Below, piece by piece: positions 21,405-35,085 of a DNA stretch of 64,000 bases; position 1 is the first letter of the stretch, and each line of letters begins with the position of its first letter. Location of the stretch: NCBI GenBank assembly GCA_025267735.1, contig CM046300.1, positions 35,907,322 through 35,971,321 on the forward strand, read 5' to 3'. This DNA is from Mactra quadrangularis. Lineage: Eukaryota; Mollusca; Bivalvia; Venerida; Mactridae. Both the position numbers and the translations under genes were made by a program. Below the pieces are notes generated by a model. That model saw only the letters and a program-made list of their open reading frames with translations, was not told the origin of the DNA and searched no databases.

Positions 21405-22764
21405 AGAGCAATATTGCATGCATCTCCTTTCTTAATTTTTACTTGACAGATATTATGAACATGTGTATTACACGTATTAGTAAATTATAACCAAAGTCAT
21501 TCCATAAATCACCGAAGTGATAACAAACTACATTGTAACTATTTTTAAAAAAAACAAATTGATATATAATGAAACTTTATGAATATATCGCCCATGAAGA
21601 AAAACGTATTATATTTTTATTAACAAGAAAAAAATCTAAACAATAAGTAGGGCTTATGGTCAATGTCCAGCAAGTATCCCATTGTAATAAATCATTGTGT
21701 TGATATAATCACGTGGTTTAATCACGTGGTATAAGATAAATTGATTAAAAGATTCTGTCTTATTAACCATAGCATGACAGTTTTATTCTGTATTGGAGAG
21801 TATTTTATATCCAGAAAATTCTTCATATATGCCCTCATAGCCATTTGTTTCTTTGATTTTATGGTACTAACGCCCAATCGTATTTTCTTTCATTTATTCG
21901 AGAGAAGACATAATCAAGCTATATATCTTGTAACATCATTAATTTTCTATCCTGTGATTTTACAACATTGGTTGCTAATTTCATTTTGATTATATGCTAT
22001 TTATGGTGTTTTCTAGAATTATGACTCTATGTTATATGCAACAGGCGACCGTATAGACATTTTTCTCTCGACAATTTCCCCGGATTATTGCTTGTTTATG
22101 GGCATAAATTCGTCATGAAAATCTGGCGGCCCCAATCAAAAGTCTATGATCCTTTTCTATGTGGAAAAAACGTATGGAAAAGAAACACGGGGACATAATC
22201 ACTCTTTTCTCGTTGATTAATATCCTATCATGCCTTTATCGCTATTATCTGAATCATTCCGGGAATATACACGTTTATTACACCAGTGAAAATAATAAAA
22301 ATGCTACCTAGGGAATTAGAATATCAAACCTTTCCACATGATATCGGGTACTTCTTAGACAATCTGCGTGTTGAGAGATAACTATGTTGTCATAAACATG
22401 TTTTTGTCTGCAGTTAGTGGTGTTTTATCACCCATGAATATTTGCATCTAATGTTGTTAGAACTATCACCATATATAGCGCGAGCTGATAGACGTTAATA
22501 AGTTAAACTGACAGTCTGGTTGCTTTAGTTTTCACTTGCTCAGTGAGAGTTTCAGTCTTGTAAGACCGGATGGTGGTAGTTCTTGTTATCAGTTCTCATG
22601 GAGGACGTACCTGTTATCCATGTTCTTATTACGACAGTTTTTATGATCAATGTTGTTATGATATACGTTTCCTTTAACAAAAACTATTTCAGGAAATACC
22701 AATTATCATGTACATGTATATATGAAGTTATATTTACAATAAAAGTTCTGAAATCAAAGATATC
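21405..22764. other. Non-coding stretch
   Basis: No recognised gene. A tandem AATCACGTGGTTT/AATCACGTGGTAT duplication gives two CACGTG motifs at 21710-21728. The frame at 21741-21989 is hydrophobic but without a recognisable family, as expected for AT-rich chance frames. Confidence 0.5.
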
Positions 22765-23440
22765 ATGGAAATAGTTGGTGACAACCAAGCTCTCATTGTC
22801 ATAGTTCATGACAACCAATATCATGATATCCGAGATCTCAGTGTGATAGTTTATGAGAACTTAAGTCTCATGGAGATAATTTATGAAAAACAAGCTCTCA
22901 TGGTGATAGTTAATGAAAAACAAGCTATCATGGTGATAGTTCATGAAAAACAAGCTATCATGGTGATAACTCATGACATGCAATCTTTCGTAGTGATAGT
23001 TCATGACCACCAAGATCTCGTGGTGATAGTTCATGACAACCAAGCTCTCATGGTGATAGTTTATGAAAACCAAGCTCCCATGGTGATAGCTCATGACATG
23101 CAATCTTTCTTGGTGATAGTTCATGCCAACCAAGCTCTCATGGTGATAGTTCATGAAAACCAAGCTCTCATGGTGATAGTTTATGACAAACAAGATTTCA
23201 TGGTGATAGTTCATGACAACCAAGATCTCGTGGTGATAGTTCATGAAAACCAAGATCTTCTGGTAATTGTTAATGACAACTAAGATCTCGTGGTAGTAGT
23301 CCATGACAACATATATCTCATGGTGATAGTTTAAGACAACAAAGATCTCAAGGTGATTGTATTGTTTATGATAGCTAAGACTTCATGGTAATAGATTATG
23401 ACAATCAATATTTCATGGCGATAGTTCATGACAACTTAGG
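22765..23440. repeat. 30-bp minisatellite, about 22 units
   Basis: Units follow the consensus CAAGCTCTCATGGTGATAGTTCATGAAAAC with an exact 30-bp period. A variant unit (CATGCAATCTTTC) recurs after 120 bp, suggesting a four-unit higher-order copy. Because 30 is divisible by three, frames stay open on both strands: 172 codons on plus (22765-23283, 10-residue repeat ALMVIVHENQ) and 147 on minus (22861-23304, repeat HHESLVFMNY). The repeats fade after 23340. I see no splice context, domain or codon pattern that favours coding, so I call it a minisatellite, with coding not excluded. Confidence 0.85.
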
Positions 23441-26400
23441 ATCAGTGGCGGTTGAAACGTTTGCTGCCTTTTAAAATCTCATGGCGAAAGTTCCTGACAT
23501 AATATCTAAAGAATATTGTTCATTTTACTTGTATGTAGAACTTTGGGAACATAAACTGCCGTCTTTGATTATATTTGTATCTCTTCCTTATAAGCAATAT
23601 AATCATATATTTACCGAAGTCCATTTTATTCAAAGGGCAGCGTTGACAAGAGTAATGAAAGAAAATTCATCTCTATTTTAATACTGCTATAAGACTTTGG
23701 TGTTAGTGAAAGACGCCAGTCATTAAGTAAACATTAGAGTAAATGTCTCTTTTTAGAATATATTGAACCTAGTCATCGTGTATCTGGTAGCACATGAAGC
23801 AGACTTGTTTGTATCACAATTTAAGTCAAAGACTGGTTCTTAGATTAATGTTAATATACAAATGTGTATGCAAATATCTGTCCCATAAGTAAGAGCTTTT
23901 AATTAATCGTCGATAATGAAGGAATTGGCGACTATAATCTGCATCAGTTACTTTAAGCACGATAATACATACATTATACATGAAGTTTTATACTTATTCT
24001 AAAATCTTGGACAGTTGGACGCTTCGTACTTTTCAGACCAAGTGCCCACTTAAACAGGGATCATACATTGAATGTTTTGAATATTGACTACCGGATTCGA
24101 ATTTGGCTTCGAAATCTTTCAGGGCAGCTGTCTAAGCCAACTTTTGACATATACAGTATTTTTAACCAATACAATTTACTCTACCATTTCTGTATTTCCA
24201 ATGAAAGTCTCTTCCGATATTAAGAAATGAATGAAATAACATGATGTCATTGGTTGTCCTGAAAGAAAGATTGTTACACCGTCCCAAATTTTCAATATGC
24301 GGTCCCGAAAAAAGTTTATAGTTAACGGTTCCATATTTTCAAAACTGCGGGTTTCAAGATTAAGTTTAGTATACGGTTCCAAATTTTCAATATGCAGGTC
24401 CCGAAAAACTTATCTGCCTGACATTAATATATATAAATTGTAGAAAGATAATTACCATATTTAAATTAATTTGGGAATTAAAATAAATAACGATAATCCC
24501 ATACACATACTGTCAATTATGAAATGTTTAGTTTGAAAACAAAACAGGAACATTTTGTGAACTTGAGATTTTATAGTACATGTAGTTTGAAATCATATAC
24601 TTCAAATGAAATGAACCCTGCACAGTGCCTACTGTTTAAGAATATTCCTTGTTTTTTCTTAATTGAGAACCGAAAAGGTGAATGTGAAATTGGCTTCAGT
24701 TACTACTGAACCGGTTTTGCAGCAGATGCATACCTGTCGAATCGCAAACTGGTTATGAAATTTGTTACTTTATGAATACTATGAAGCTGTCGAAACTTGG
24801 AACCAACTTAACGAACCTAACTTTGCATTGATTCGAATTTATCACACATATTCTAGAAACATTCTCACTGGTTCTGTAAATCAAGTATTCAATGACTGAT
24901 ATCAGAAAGACGGAGACAATTATTGTTTTTAAATCCAGCAATTGCGCCGGGGTTTTATCTAAAATCATAATTAATCTAGGAATGCCTGAACTTGTTTGTT
25001 TTTCTCAGAGAATCTTCGTTCATTATCTCTATATCGCCTTGTCATAACATAATTAGTTGACGATGACACTTGAAAGACCTCTGACTTTATTGTTAAAGAT
25101 GAAAGAATTGAATGGATAGGAAAAGTAAATTTAATTAAGCAGTAATTTGTGATATCAAATAGAATAAAATAGAATAAATAGACTGGATATACTCTGCTAT
25201 GCAACCGTTGGTATTAAATTCGCTAAGATGAATAAAGATAGCGGATGGAAAAAAAAGTTAGAAGATTGCATGCGTGTTCGGAAAACTAATAATAAAATAT
25301 CAGTGATCGAGAGCTTATATAAATAATTCATTGTATTGCTACTACGATATGATCTACTAGGGCTCATCATAAAATGAATATTCTTATATACTATATTATG
25401 GGGCGACCAAAACTTTTCATCTGCGAGACCATATCTGACAAAAAAGTCATTATTAGAAGTTGATATGATCTTGCAACACGTTATTATGTGAAATAAACAT
25501 GGATTGAAGGTTAGAATAAATGTGAGTAGTGCATAATAAACTGTGAAAGTTTCGTGATCCGCTGGGATGCCTGGCGCTTTGTTAACGTATATTCGCTACT
25601 ATGTGTTGGCGTAAAAACCTGCCGTAGTTATTATTTGATGTGTCTTTTAATGTTCGGAATATTGTTTAAAGTCACAAATAGACTCAAAAGGGTTAATTAG
25701 TAATAATTACTCTCGATAACACATTATGTGGCTAGTATTAGTATGAAATGACATGGAATTACGCATGTAGCTTTTTTAATCATTGCAAATCCATAAAAAA
25801 TAGACACTCTCATAAATGTATGGTTGAAGGAACGCAGGCTTTTGATCTAAAAACTACATTCGTTTTTTTTGCATCATTTATTGACTTGTATTGGCGAACA
25901 GTCAACATGTGATTAGATGAATTGTTTCAATGTGGTTTATGTGAAACAGTCATTGTGAAAATATGGCAAAAGTTTTGGGGTTTTATGTGCTTAGTAAAAC
26001 ATTAATTAACTAAGTATGTAAAATCTTTAAGTGATTTCAATGATTGAGAAGGTGCCTCTGTTGTTACCACTGTAAAATTAACACCAATCAACTGTAAAGA
26101 TTAACTTGTATAAAGCTACATCTGCATGGTGATGTATTGCTTGACAAAATGACTATTCGTATAATGTAATATTACAATTTAAGACAATTGTTGTAAGCCC
26201 ATGTACTTCGACTTTACTGAAATAACCTATCAAGGAGACAAAAGCGATAAAAGAAGTTATATTCTTTTAACAGATTTTTAATTTCATATTCGACTGGCGT
26301 GTAAGTTAAAAAAAACTCCCTCAACGGCGATAATTACAATTATAACGGCGTTGCTAAGAACGGCCACTAAGTGAACACAGATTGTCATATTCTATGTCCA

Positions 26401-27528
26401 GCATTAAAACCACTCGACCAAGACCTCGAGTTACATCAAGATCAGTTAGAATTATGTGATATAAGCTTGTATTTTACACTTAAGACTAAGCTCGACGCCT
26501 TTAACATAATTTTCAAAAAATATTTACACTCTTGTTTTTTATCATAAAATGTGCACTACAAATGTATTATGGAGACTGCAACAAAGACTACAAATGGTGT
26601 CTATAAAACGATAGCCTCTTATACGCCTTAAGGGATGTCTTCTATGGTGGCCTGCATCGTCTGTCCGTCTGTTCTTGTCCGGACCATAAGTTTGTTGCTA
26701 TAAAAAGGCTTCTCAAATAGTTGTTACAATTCATCCCACACATTAAGACGATGTACCGCGCACCTTTTCTAGCTCTGTAACTTAAAAGTCACGGTAACTC
26801 TGGAGGCAAAGGTTATTTAGGACCACCCACACTTCGGGCATATAATACTCCGACTGACGGTGCTTTTGTTTATATATGGGTCTTGTCCAAACGCGACACC
26901 AACGTCAAAAACGGACTTAACATACAAATCATAGCTCAGTTTCATAATTACCTCTAATGTTTCTTTATTATATTTCTTTCATTAACTAGACCAACACACT
27001 ATCTCTGGAAATATATAAATGACAAAATCTCTGTAGAGGACTTTACTGTTACTGACAAATACTCATAACTGAAGTGAATATCAAACTCGGAGATAATGTT
27101 AAGAGGATGAGAAAAGACGATTTGAATGATATATCATACGATATATGTCTATATAGCCGATGATAAATGTGAGCATACACTGATAGGGAACAATCAGGCT
27201 TTGACTACAATGATGTTTTATGGACACATTACAGACAAGTGACAGGATTTAGTTGAAGAATTTATATTTATTTATGGAGAAAAGTGGATTTTTCTGTTAA
27301 CAGAAATTCATCTTATATCTAGTATATCATGACCATCATTTAGGATAATGATTAATTTTTAGACTTAGAGTAATTTGTCACGTGTTGATGAAAATTGTCT
27401 CTCTGTCTTTTTCCATATATTACTCTTCTCTGTTTTAGATTTGTATGAATATTCAGACGATTATTTTGAATATGACGTTATGCAGTTCTGGGGCAGCTAT
27501 TGTCAACAATGAAATTGATCAACATTTT
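23441..27528. other. Long non-coding stretch, little recognised
   Basis: No gene seen. At 24280-24410 a phrase of the type GGTTCCAAATTTTCAATATG with GGTCCCGAAAAA is repeated about twice in direct orientation. A GATTCGAATTTGG B-box-like motif at about 24092 has no partner A box. The remaining frames are short and unsupported. Confidence 0.45.
26630..26890 (+). repeat. Possible decayed dispersed repeat (GTCCGTCTG type)
   Basis: GTCTGTCCGTCTGTTCTTGT and GACCATAAGTTTGTTGCTAT are followed by CATTAAGACGATGTACCGCG. This arrangement resembles a dispersed repeat that I associate with molluscan genomes. There is no second copy in the window, so this rests on recall and is only tentative. Confidence 0.3.
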
Positions 27529-27766
27529 TTTGTTGGGTTTAATGCCAGTGCAATACATTGGGTAGGTTATGTCTCAGCGGCCTCCCAACCTACTCGCCGT
27601 TCCTGGAAAGGCTAAACCTCTGGTTTCAGCTGTTAACCAGTTACAAGGTGAATACTTTCCGTCAGTGACTATCAACTGTCCTATATGATTTAGAATCAGT
27701 GGAAGAAGGGAGAATAGCTGTAGATTTTTTTTCATGACCTTACTATACGAACGTATGCCGTGTGAA
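27529..27766 (-). mobile_element. SINE family C, near full-length copy
   Basis: The minus strand reads from a CATACGTTCGTATAGTAAGG variant of the CATACTTTCGTGGAGCTTGG block, through CTTCCACTGATTCTAAATC, AACAGCTGAAACCAGAGG and CCTTTCCAGGAACGGCGAG, to a tail close to TTAAACCCAAC. The tRNA head is absent. The 107-codon minus-strand frame ending at 27574 takes its last third from this SINE and shares the peptide pattern NWLTAETRGLAFPGT with the SINE C copy at 40.1 kb. Confidence 0.82.
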
Positions 27767-30109
27767 ATATCAACACAAGCCCAGTAAATGTTATTGAGAT
27801 TTAAACAACATTTGAGAATGGCTCCGAACCACAGTTTTTGTACTTTAAGACTGCCTTCTCCCTTCTGTCCTCTCAATATACTTTTGGAAAGAATCATGTC
27901 AGACGTCTTTAAACATCATGAAGGCAGAGCGAGTATCGGAGGTAGAACTTATACAAATACCCATATCGCTGAAAACATCAATGTGTTGACAGGTAAAGAG
28001 CTCAAACTTGTCGGTTTAGGGTAAAATCTACACAAATCCTCCTAATCTTTTGGCATGCCTTTCTGCTGTATAAAAAACTAATGGTCAACATCAGCAATGG
28101 TATTAGTGTTGATATCATTATTGTCAATGAGAAACTTGACGTTTAATCGACTGGCTAAAATATTTTAATTGCATCTTATATTTCAAAATATAGTCACTAT
28201 GCAAACAATGGTTCCGCGCTTTTGAGAGTTCTTGGCACAGTTTAAAGCTTCAGATATAAGACCAACATTCGTTTATCGCTTTCGCTAGATCGCATCTTCA
28301 TCAACGGTTGGTAGAATTGGTCAAGGTTTGACTAGGTTTGACTAGGAAACGATTGTCTTTCTTTTTTTCATAGTGTCGGATATGGAGTAAGCTGAATAAA
28401 ATCGTGCATTAATTTAGATTACTTCAGACTAATGTATTAAAGCGTTCGTCCAAGATTGCTTAGAAATAAAGCTAGGCTTTAGTTAGGTTTCGAACCTTGT
28501 ATTTCATATAACCCTTTCTTTAAATGGCAAGAACTGTCGACGTGGTCGGGTCATTGCTTCAACATTAATCAGCCATTCCTTAAGTCAGTCGGTGCAACAG
28601 TTCAAATTACAACACACAGGATAGCCGTGCTTACATCTGATTTGTCTTGTCAATAGACAATTGTTGCGCTTAGGAACGTTCTCCATCGCCTGCGTGCTAA
28701 GCATCCATTTGTATGTTGCCAATAATATACCTCTATATCTATGATCAAAAATACCATACTCGGATTCATACAATGAAAATCAAAGAAATATGTCCATTAA
28801 TATAACCTGGTGTAAACCATTACAGGTGAGTGATCATAAGACGAAAATCATGTCAAATATAGTAAAGCATTTGATTCATTTAGTAATTAATGAAGGGAAA
28901 GTCTAACTGAGCCACTTTCTCTAATGTTTGTATACATGTCAAAAACATTATACACCGCGATAATTATCTCTCATTTCTGACGTGCCCTTTCTATATTTTT
29001 TTTCAAAAATGTATTTTATTCAGATTGATAACGATTAGAGAAAAAATTCCAACAATCAAACATTGTGTTCATTTTATGTGATTCATTGCCATCGTTCGTG
29101 ATCTCTCTGCCATTTTTCAGATTGTACCAGCTCTATTCTTCCATATGGTGGCGTGCCAAGAAAAAATTAGTGGATGACTTTTCTAATATTTTCTTTGATG
29201 CCATCGTCATAAAACTGATCCAGGATTTTCCAATCACACATTATTTTCTCTGCATTTATATCTACACATTAATTGTAATTGCGAAAAACGAGAAATTCGT
29301 GTAATTTAGACCCGTCATGATGAAATATCAAATAGCTTGGACGAGGCTAACGGCAATGCTTTTCCGTATGTACCGGTTCGTTTCCTTTGTAATTTGTATA
29401 ATTATGACAGCTATCGGTTTTGTAAATTAAGAAAAAATAGATCTTGGATGTCGATAAGCGAGTCGCATCATAAAATATAATTGGTACCGTGTACGTGATG
29501 GGTATTATATCGACCCAGCACGCGAACCATCAACCCGTTTTTTCAAGATGGTTTTTAGTCTGTTCTGTGATAAATCACTGCCGTTTTGTGATTGTCGTAA
29601 AAGTAGCAACATATGACTTTCAATATGGCGACAGGTAACTTCCGATTATGATATTTTATGATTTTGTATCATTGTAATTTATTATTTATGGAATAAAATC
29701 AATGAACAAATAAAAATAAAGTCACGCACGGGTGGACTGGCTAAAATAAATCAAAATTGCTGACTGGTATTTGATAAATATTGATTTAAAAGACAATTTA
29801 TGTGCGACAATACCATTGTTGAACATCGTCATAACAATGTATTTACAAAGAATCGCGAACACAAAAATGAAGTTTTTTAACAAGTGTATTACGTGATCAA
29901 TTAACAATACATCAACTACTTTTTCCAACAAGTAACCTAGTCGGTAACATGTCTGATTGTGTCATTTTCTTGGTCATGGGCTTCGTTATTGTACGGGACC
30001 GTCTTGCCGTCGTGGACGTAAGTCAGTAAAGAATTCTACAGCCATAATGGCTCCTATACGGTCCTATCGAAGTTGAGAAGAATTGGTCTCTATGGAATCC
30101 ATTTTCTTA
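27767..30109. other. Non-coding stretch with one tRNA-like trace
   Basis: At 28465-28555 the minus strand has a B-box-like GGTTCGAAACC and a weak upstream A box. It is tentative only. An AGGTTTGACT direct doublet is at about 28325. The plus-strand frame 29065-29304 and minus-strand frame 28585-28773 show no recognisable domain. Confidence 0.4.
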
Positions 30110-30220
30110 ATATGAGCCTAAAGATCTAAACCTCTTCAAGTAGAAGGCCGACTGACCGCTGCGATATTACAAATTATTTCAGAAAAGCGGTGTTAAGTAC
30201 TATTAAATCAAACCCAAACC
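30110..30220 (+). mobile_element. SINE family C, decayed 3' fragment
   Basis: AAAGATCTAAACCTCTTCAA, then GGCCGACTGACCGCTGCGAT and a CGGTGTTAA...AAACCCAA tail, are recognisably the family C 3' end, with many changes. Faint similarity may continue upstream to about 29970. Confidence 0.55.
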
Positions 30221-32758
30221 ACTTACTGATTTAACTTATATCAAACTGCGTTGCAATACGCCAATCACTCTACAGAGATGAATGTTGGGTGAGCAATCGT
30301 TTGACTTTTTGTCAGGTTCATGTCAAATCATGTAGACAGGGTTTATTTTAAGAAACAAAAAATCATCTAAAGAATTTTTTTCTTATTCACATTTTGGACA
30401 AAAGAAAACAATCTTGAAAATCGTATGATTTTTGGCCTTTTGGCTCCTGTTCATATTACAATGTATTCAGTTTAGGTACATGACTTTTCCATACCAGAAA
30501 ACAATGGGTGACTCTCTGACACTAAACAGGAAGAATGTTAAATATATTTACTATTCCATAACAATCAAGATATGAAATGTTGTATATCATTATGTCACAC
30601 TGTATGTAAGTACAAGCGTATTCATCAATTTCAGACGAGCATCAACAAGTTCTGTGAGAGTTCTGTTTTAAACATTCGCAGACAATGTAAATGATGTGGA
30701 AAATAAGCACTAATGACCTTATCTTACTTATTGTAAAGCAGCCATGACCATCTTATAGTCTTATGATACAACTGACGCTTTTTAAACAACAAATACTAAA
30801 ATGTATTAACAACATAGTGTATGGTCTTCAACTAAGAAGATAAGAAAAAATGCAGGGAAGCACAATTTGTGCATCAGTGAGGTGCCGATTACAAATTTAA
30901 CATTTTTTTCTGCATAGGGAGTAACAGAAAGGGCAATGAGAATAGAAGAGAGACAATAAGCATCACTTCATATGTGATGGGTAGTTAAGTACAATTACCA
31001 TACCATTAGTACTTGTAATATGTTGCAAAAGGTTTGTGCTTTTGAAAAGCCCAATACGACAAACAAGTTGTTTTAGTACACATTGTTGAGTAGGCACGAT
31101 AACGATAATTTCAAGTGGTCCTCGGGTTGTTTCGGGACCTTCTTTGCCTTTCATAGCTATGATTTGTAGAGCTGTACACAATGAGTCTCTCCATTAGAAG
31201 AAACAGCAGTTAAGAGAAACCAATCTTATTTAAAATTGAATTGTAAGTTGTAACATAATGTATTTATACATGATAAGAATTTCATGATTACTAGTGGTAT
31301 CCTTCATGTAAGATTCTCGTGCATTTGTGTAAACAGTTCTGATAGATGATTAAGGATTCATGCAACTTGTCTTTATTCAAAAATATTTGTTAAGTTAACA
31401 CCTTACTTAAAACTTGCCGTTTCTTATAAATAAAATATTATGTTCTTGTATTAATGCACTTATGAATTTGTGGCATACTACTAAAGAGAGATTAAACGTG
31501 CACACTGCAACGTAGTCAATGGTTTAGGGATGAAGGAAACTCCATTTTCACGTAGGTGCATGTACAAGCTTTCATCAAAGAAAGTACTCGTAAATTAGAA
31601 ACTAGCAAAGCGTGATGTACCTGATGTCCATGGTAGTGTGGGGAGATTGACTTCATCATAAAATGTACATATTTCGTAGGCATGGCTTTGTTTTTGCTCG
31701 AACTTTATTTTTAAAATATCTATTTGAGAGACTGTGCTTATATTTCAAACTACATGTATATTTATTAATTTATAACATGACTTACACTAACACTACACTA
31801 AGACGATTCCAAAATTAAACAAAACGAACTTAAGAGTGGTGCGTGGAAGGGCATGCAATGCTCAAATTTAAAACAATGTATCTCGTATATACCTTTCGGT
31901 GTTTTACAATAGCGGTAATAATTAAGCAAGCTTGATAATTAATTAGCACAGCAGTAGAACATTCCGATGATATATTATGTAAAACAATACAAAAACTATT
32001 GGGTCTAATAATTATACCTTAATCTTAGTTGGATGTTTTTTTATTTCTATAAAAACAAAATTGATAAGGAGATTTTTTTCACCATTGAAACAAAGACAGG
32101 AGAATTTGCAGTAGACTGGAAAGTCTGGAATAGGTATAACAATCATGAATATCGTAATTGATTAATTAGAGCACGTTATCATTTTATTGAAACATAATGA
32201 GCAATTAAAATCTAATTAGCTTGTTTATATTGGCATTCAGTGGTATGGTGTAAAATCTATAACGAATACAGACATCGTATCGTTGTAGTCGTAGTAATCC
32301 ATTATGATTCTGACACATCGTGAAGCCCGTTTCTATACTTCATTTAATTTTAACATTCAATGTTGGAACGGTCGACTTGGTTAGCAAAGATTTTTAATAT
32401 CAGCCTTTGGTTATATAACAAGAATGGTTTTCCACTAATTTGAAACAGGAAATTTACCATATAATCATATAATGAGATTTATCTATTTCATGACGGCTAT
32501 ATATGATAAGATGAATTATAAAGCAATTATTATAAGTACATTACGCAATGCAGACATTCAATGTGGTTATATCCATGATCCTTATCTTAACTTCATTTTA
32601 ATGTTTTGCAAATTCTAATCCTAACAGAGTATATGACTGGCGTTTTAATTTATCTTACATATATGTGTTCATGCTTTCTTGCAATTTTTACTAAGAAGGT
32701 ATTGCAAATAGTATATGTACTCAAATTCAGTACATACACCGTGACATCTAAAAATCCT
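30221..32758. other. Non-coding stretch, nothing recognised
   Basis: AT-rich DNA without shared repeats. The 72-codon minus-strand frame at 30963-31181 has no identifiable domain. Confidence 0.5.
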
Positions 32759-33271
32759 TTAAAGCCCCATTCTCAAAAGTAACACTGTTTTTGAATGCAA
32801 AGAAAATATACATTTATCTATTTCATACACCTTTAATAAACTAGATTTTTTTAATTAAATACAAATATTGCTTCAATATGTTTATGTTATTTATTGCATT
32901 TCAAAACGAAAGTAGATCGAAACCGAAAGCAGAATTTGGTTGTCGATATTTGAAACAAAGTTTTGATCATAGTATGTTTTAGAAGTATGTCTTGCTATAA
33001 AAAAAACTGCTCCAAATTACATAATTAAGCTCTAAAACTATTTTGGATCAGATGTAATGATCATTAGGGTATAAATGAATATAGTGTAATCTTATAACAA
33101 ATACCCCACTTTTTTTAAGAAATTGACACTATTTCAAATTAAAACTTAGAAAGCAGAGTTGTTTGAACTGTTTATTGTGTCTCTAATGCATGTTATGTTC
33201 TGATAACTTCATGCTTGTAATACAGTTTTCAAGTCAACTGTTGATGCATATAGCTTAATATAGTGACTTTA
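32759..33271 (-). mobile_element. Dispersed repeat family G, copy 2
   Basis: A minus-strand copy of the 0.5-kb family. It starts TTAAAGCCCCATTCTCAAAA on the plus strand and ends GTGACTTTAAC. Both termini are preserved as TTAAAG/CTTTAA. Confidence 0.78.
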
Positions 33272-33569
33272 ACAAAATCCAGATTTTAGTATTAAGGCAT
33301 TGAAAAAATACCTATGAAGGCACAAACAAAATATCATCTGAGCATATTTCAGAATCAGCATTAATTACTCTATCAACTTGGGTTTAAACCATATTATGTG
33401 AAAAAGCTTACGTTGTATTTGTTGTATACATGATCAGTTTTTCTCAAAATTTCATTTGTTCTATAGCATTTTGGAAGGCACTACATTCGTGAAACATTCG
33501 ACATAACTACCGCTAATAAAGAAATTAACGAAATGGAGGAAATATTGAAACACCTCCCCATACGGTCTC

Positions 33570-34090
33570 AAACAAACAACAACCACCTCTCAACAACAGT
33601 CGTCTCTCACAAGTCACCTCCAATAACAGTCACTTCTCAACAATAATCACTTCTCAACAATAGTCACTTCTCAACAACAGTCACTTCTCAACAACAGCCA
33701 CCTCTTAACAACAGTCACTTCTCAACAACGAACACCTCTCAACAATAGTCACCTTTCAACAACTTATCTTAACAACAGTCACTTCTCAACAACGAACACC
33801 TCTCAACAATAGTCACCTTTCAACAACTTATCTTAACAACAGTCACTTCTCAACAACGAACACCTCTCAACAATAGTCACCTTTCAACAACTTATCTTAA
33901 CAACAGTCACTTCTCAACAACGAACACCTCTCAACAATAGTCACCTTTCAACAACTTATCTTAACAGCAGTCACCTCTCAATAAGAGTCACCTCTCAATA
34001 ACAGTCACCTCCCAATAACAGTCAACTCACAACGACAGTCACTACTCAGCAACGGCTACCACTCAACGTCAGTCACCTCCCAATAGCACT
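33570..34090. repeat. 17-bp minisatellite with 64-bp higher-order repeat
   Basis: Basic units resemble CAACAACAGTCACTTCT. Between about 33705 and 33965 four units are locked into a 64-bp higher-order repeat that includes GAACACCTCTCAACAATAGT and TTTCAACAACTTATCTTAA. The phase points fall at 33720, 33784, 33848 and 33912. Outside that block the units are less regular. No long frame is open. Confidence 0.92.
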
Positions 34091-34732
34091 TACCAAAATC
34101 GCTATTTTGCATCCAAACACACGCCAACACTTTTAAAATTCTTCTACAAAAACTACAAGATAAATTTAAGTTATTTCCATAAACAAGCAGCAATTTAAAG
34201 GGCATTCAACCCCTCGAGGACTTGTCATATATACTTGCAAAGATGAAGACATATTTATGACTAATTCAGCAATATAAATTAATGTTTAAATGCAATATTT
34301 ATTAGCTAGCAATTTATTAAAAAATGTTTTTCATATAATATTTGCATAAACTAATATTATTAGCCTATAAGTCTGACGGTGGTTCAAACCTGGTGGTCTC
34401 TTGTTCCGGTATATTGCTATAATAAGTCGCCACATCTCATATAAAATATATAATATGAATCAATTCATAGTAATTTGTTAGTATATAACTACAAAATCGT
34501 AACCTGCACAAAGGGCGGATATAGTATAGTTTATAAGAGATCAAATAGAAACTAATTACATTGCTGACTTTTGCTATATAACGTATTTGAAGTACTACAG
34601 ACAGGATGCCTAAACAATAACCTACCAATTTCATAAAACAAGTGAGGGCCAGTGTGAATAATTGACATAAAGTTTGCTTTATTTAAACACGTAAAATTAT
34701 TATTTGTATTTATAATACATCATTCAATGTGG
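34091..34732. other. Non-coding stretch
   Basis: Nothing recognised apart from a lone B-box-like TGGTTCAAACCTGG near 34381 without an A box. Confidence 0.45.
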
Positions 34733-34885
34733 TGGTTATACGACGTTGGACTGGTAATGATTGTATAGTCAGGTTCGCTTTGGTTCGAATCCCATGCAAA
34801 ACATCCCCCGTTGATTCCTTGATCAAGATGTTGGCTCAGTACTTGGGACCAGGATGTGTACTCAGATGTGATTCATCTGACTTGT
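34733..34885 (+). mobile_element. SINE family A, copy 2
   Basis: It shares ACGACGTTGGACTGG, the B box GGTTCGAATCCC at 34782-34793, TTCCTTGATCAAGA, GGCTCAGTACTTGGGACCAG and GATGTGATTCAT with 15930-16115. The first part of the tRNA head is lost. Confidence 0.75.
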
Positions 34886-34989
34886 AAGAACTTGTTTCAC
34901 CACTGAGTAACTAAGTAAATTCGTATAAACTAAACTAATAGTCTTTTAGAAATTTAAGAGGTTGTATATCCCTCTATTGACGACAGATT

Positions 34990-35080
34990 TTAGCCACTAA
35001 TAACTCCACGAATATACACAATGTATGTACATCCAGCAAAGGACTCAACCCAATGACTTCGAACTGAGCTAGCCAAGCCG
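34990..35080 (-). pseudogene. Shortened tRNA-like segment
   Basis: The minus strand has TGGCTAGCTCAGTTCG, an A-box match, and then GGGTTGAGTCC only about 20 bases later. The spacing is too short for a tRNA, so it is a deleted tRNA-derived remnant. Confidence 0.4.
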
Positions 35081-35085
35081 ACCAT

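Noticed and set aside
21741..21989. Possible membrane protein exon
   Set aside because: Hydrophobicity alone is expected from T-rich sense codons, and there is no family pattern or splice-site context.
22765..23283. 172-codon repeat protein
   Set aside because: The opposite strand is equally open and the period is a multiple of three, so openness carries no coding information. Kept as a minisatellite with a finding.
22765..23440. CRISPR-like array of regularly spaced repeats
   Set aside because: The units are contiguous 30-bp tandem repeats with no unique spacers, and the setting is an animal genome.
27574..27897. 107-codon minus-strand gene
   Set aside because: The last third is SINE C sequence and the upstream part has no recognisable domain.
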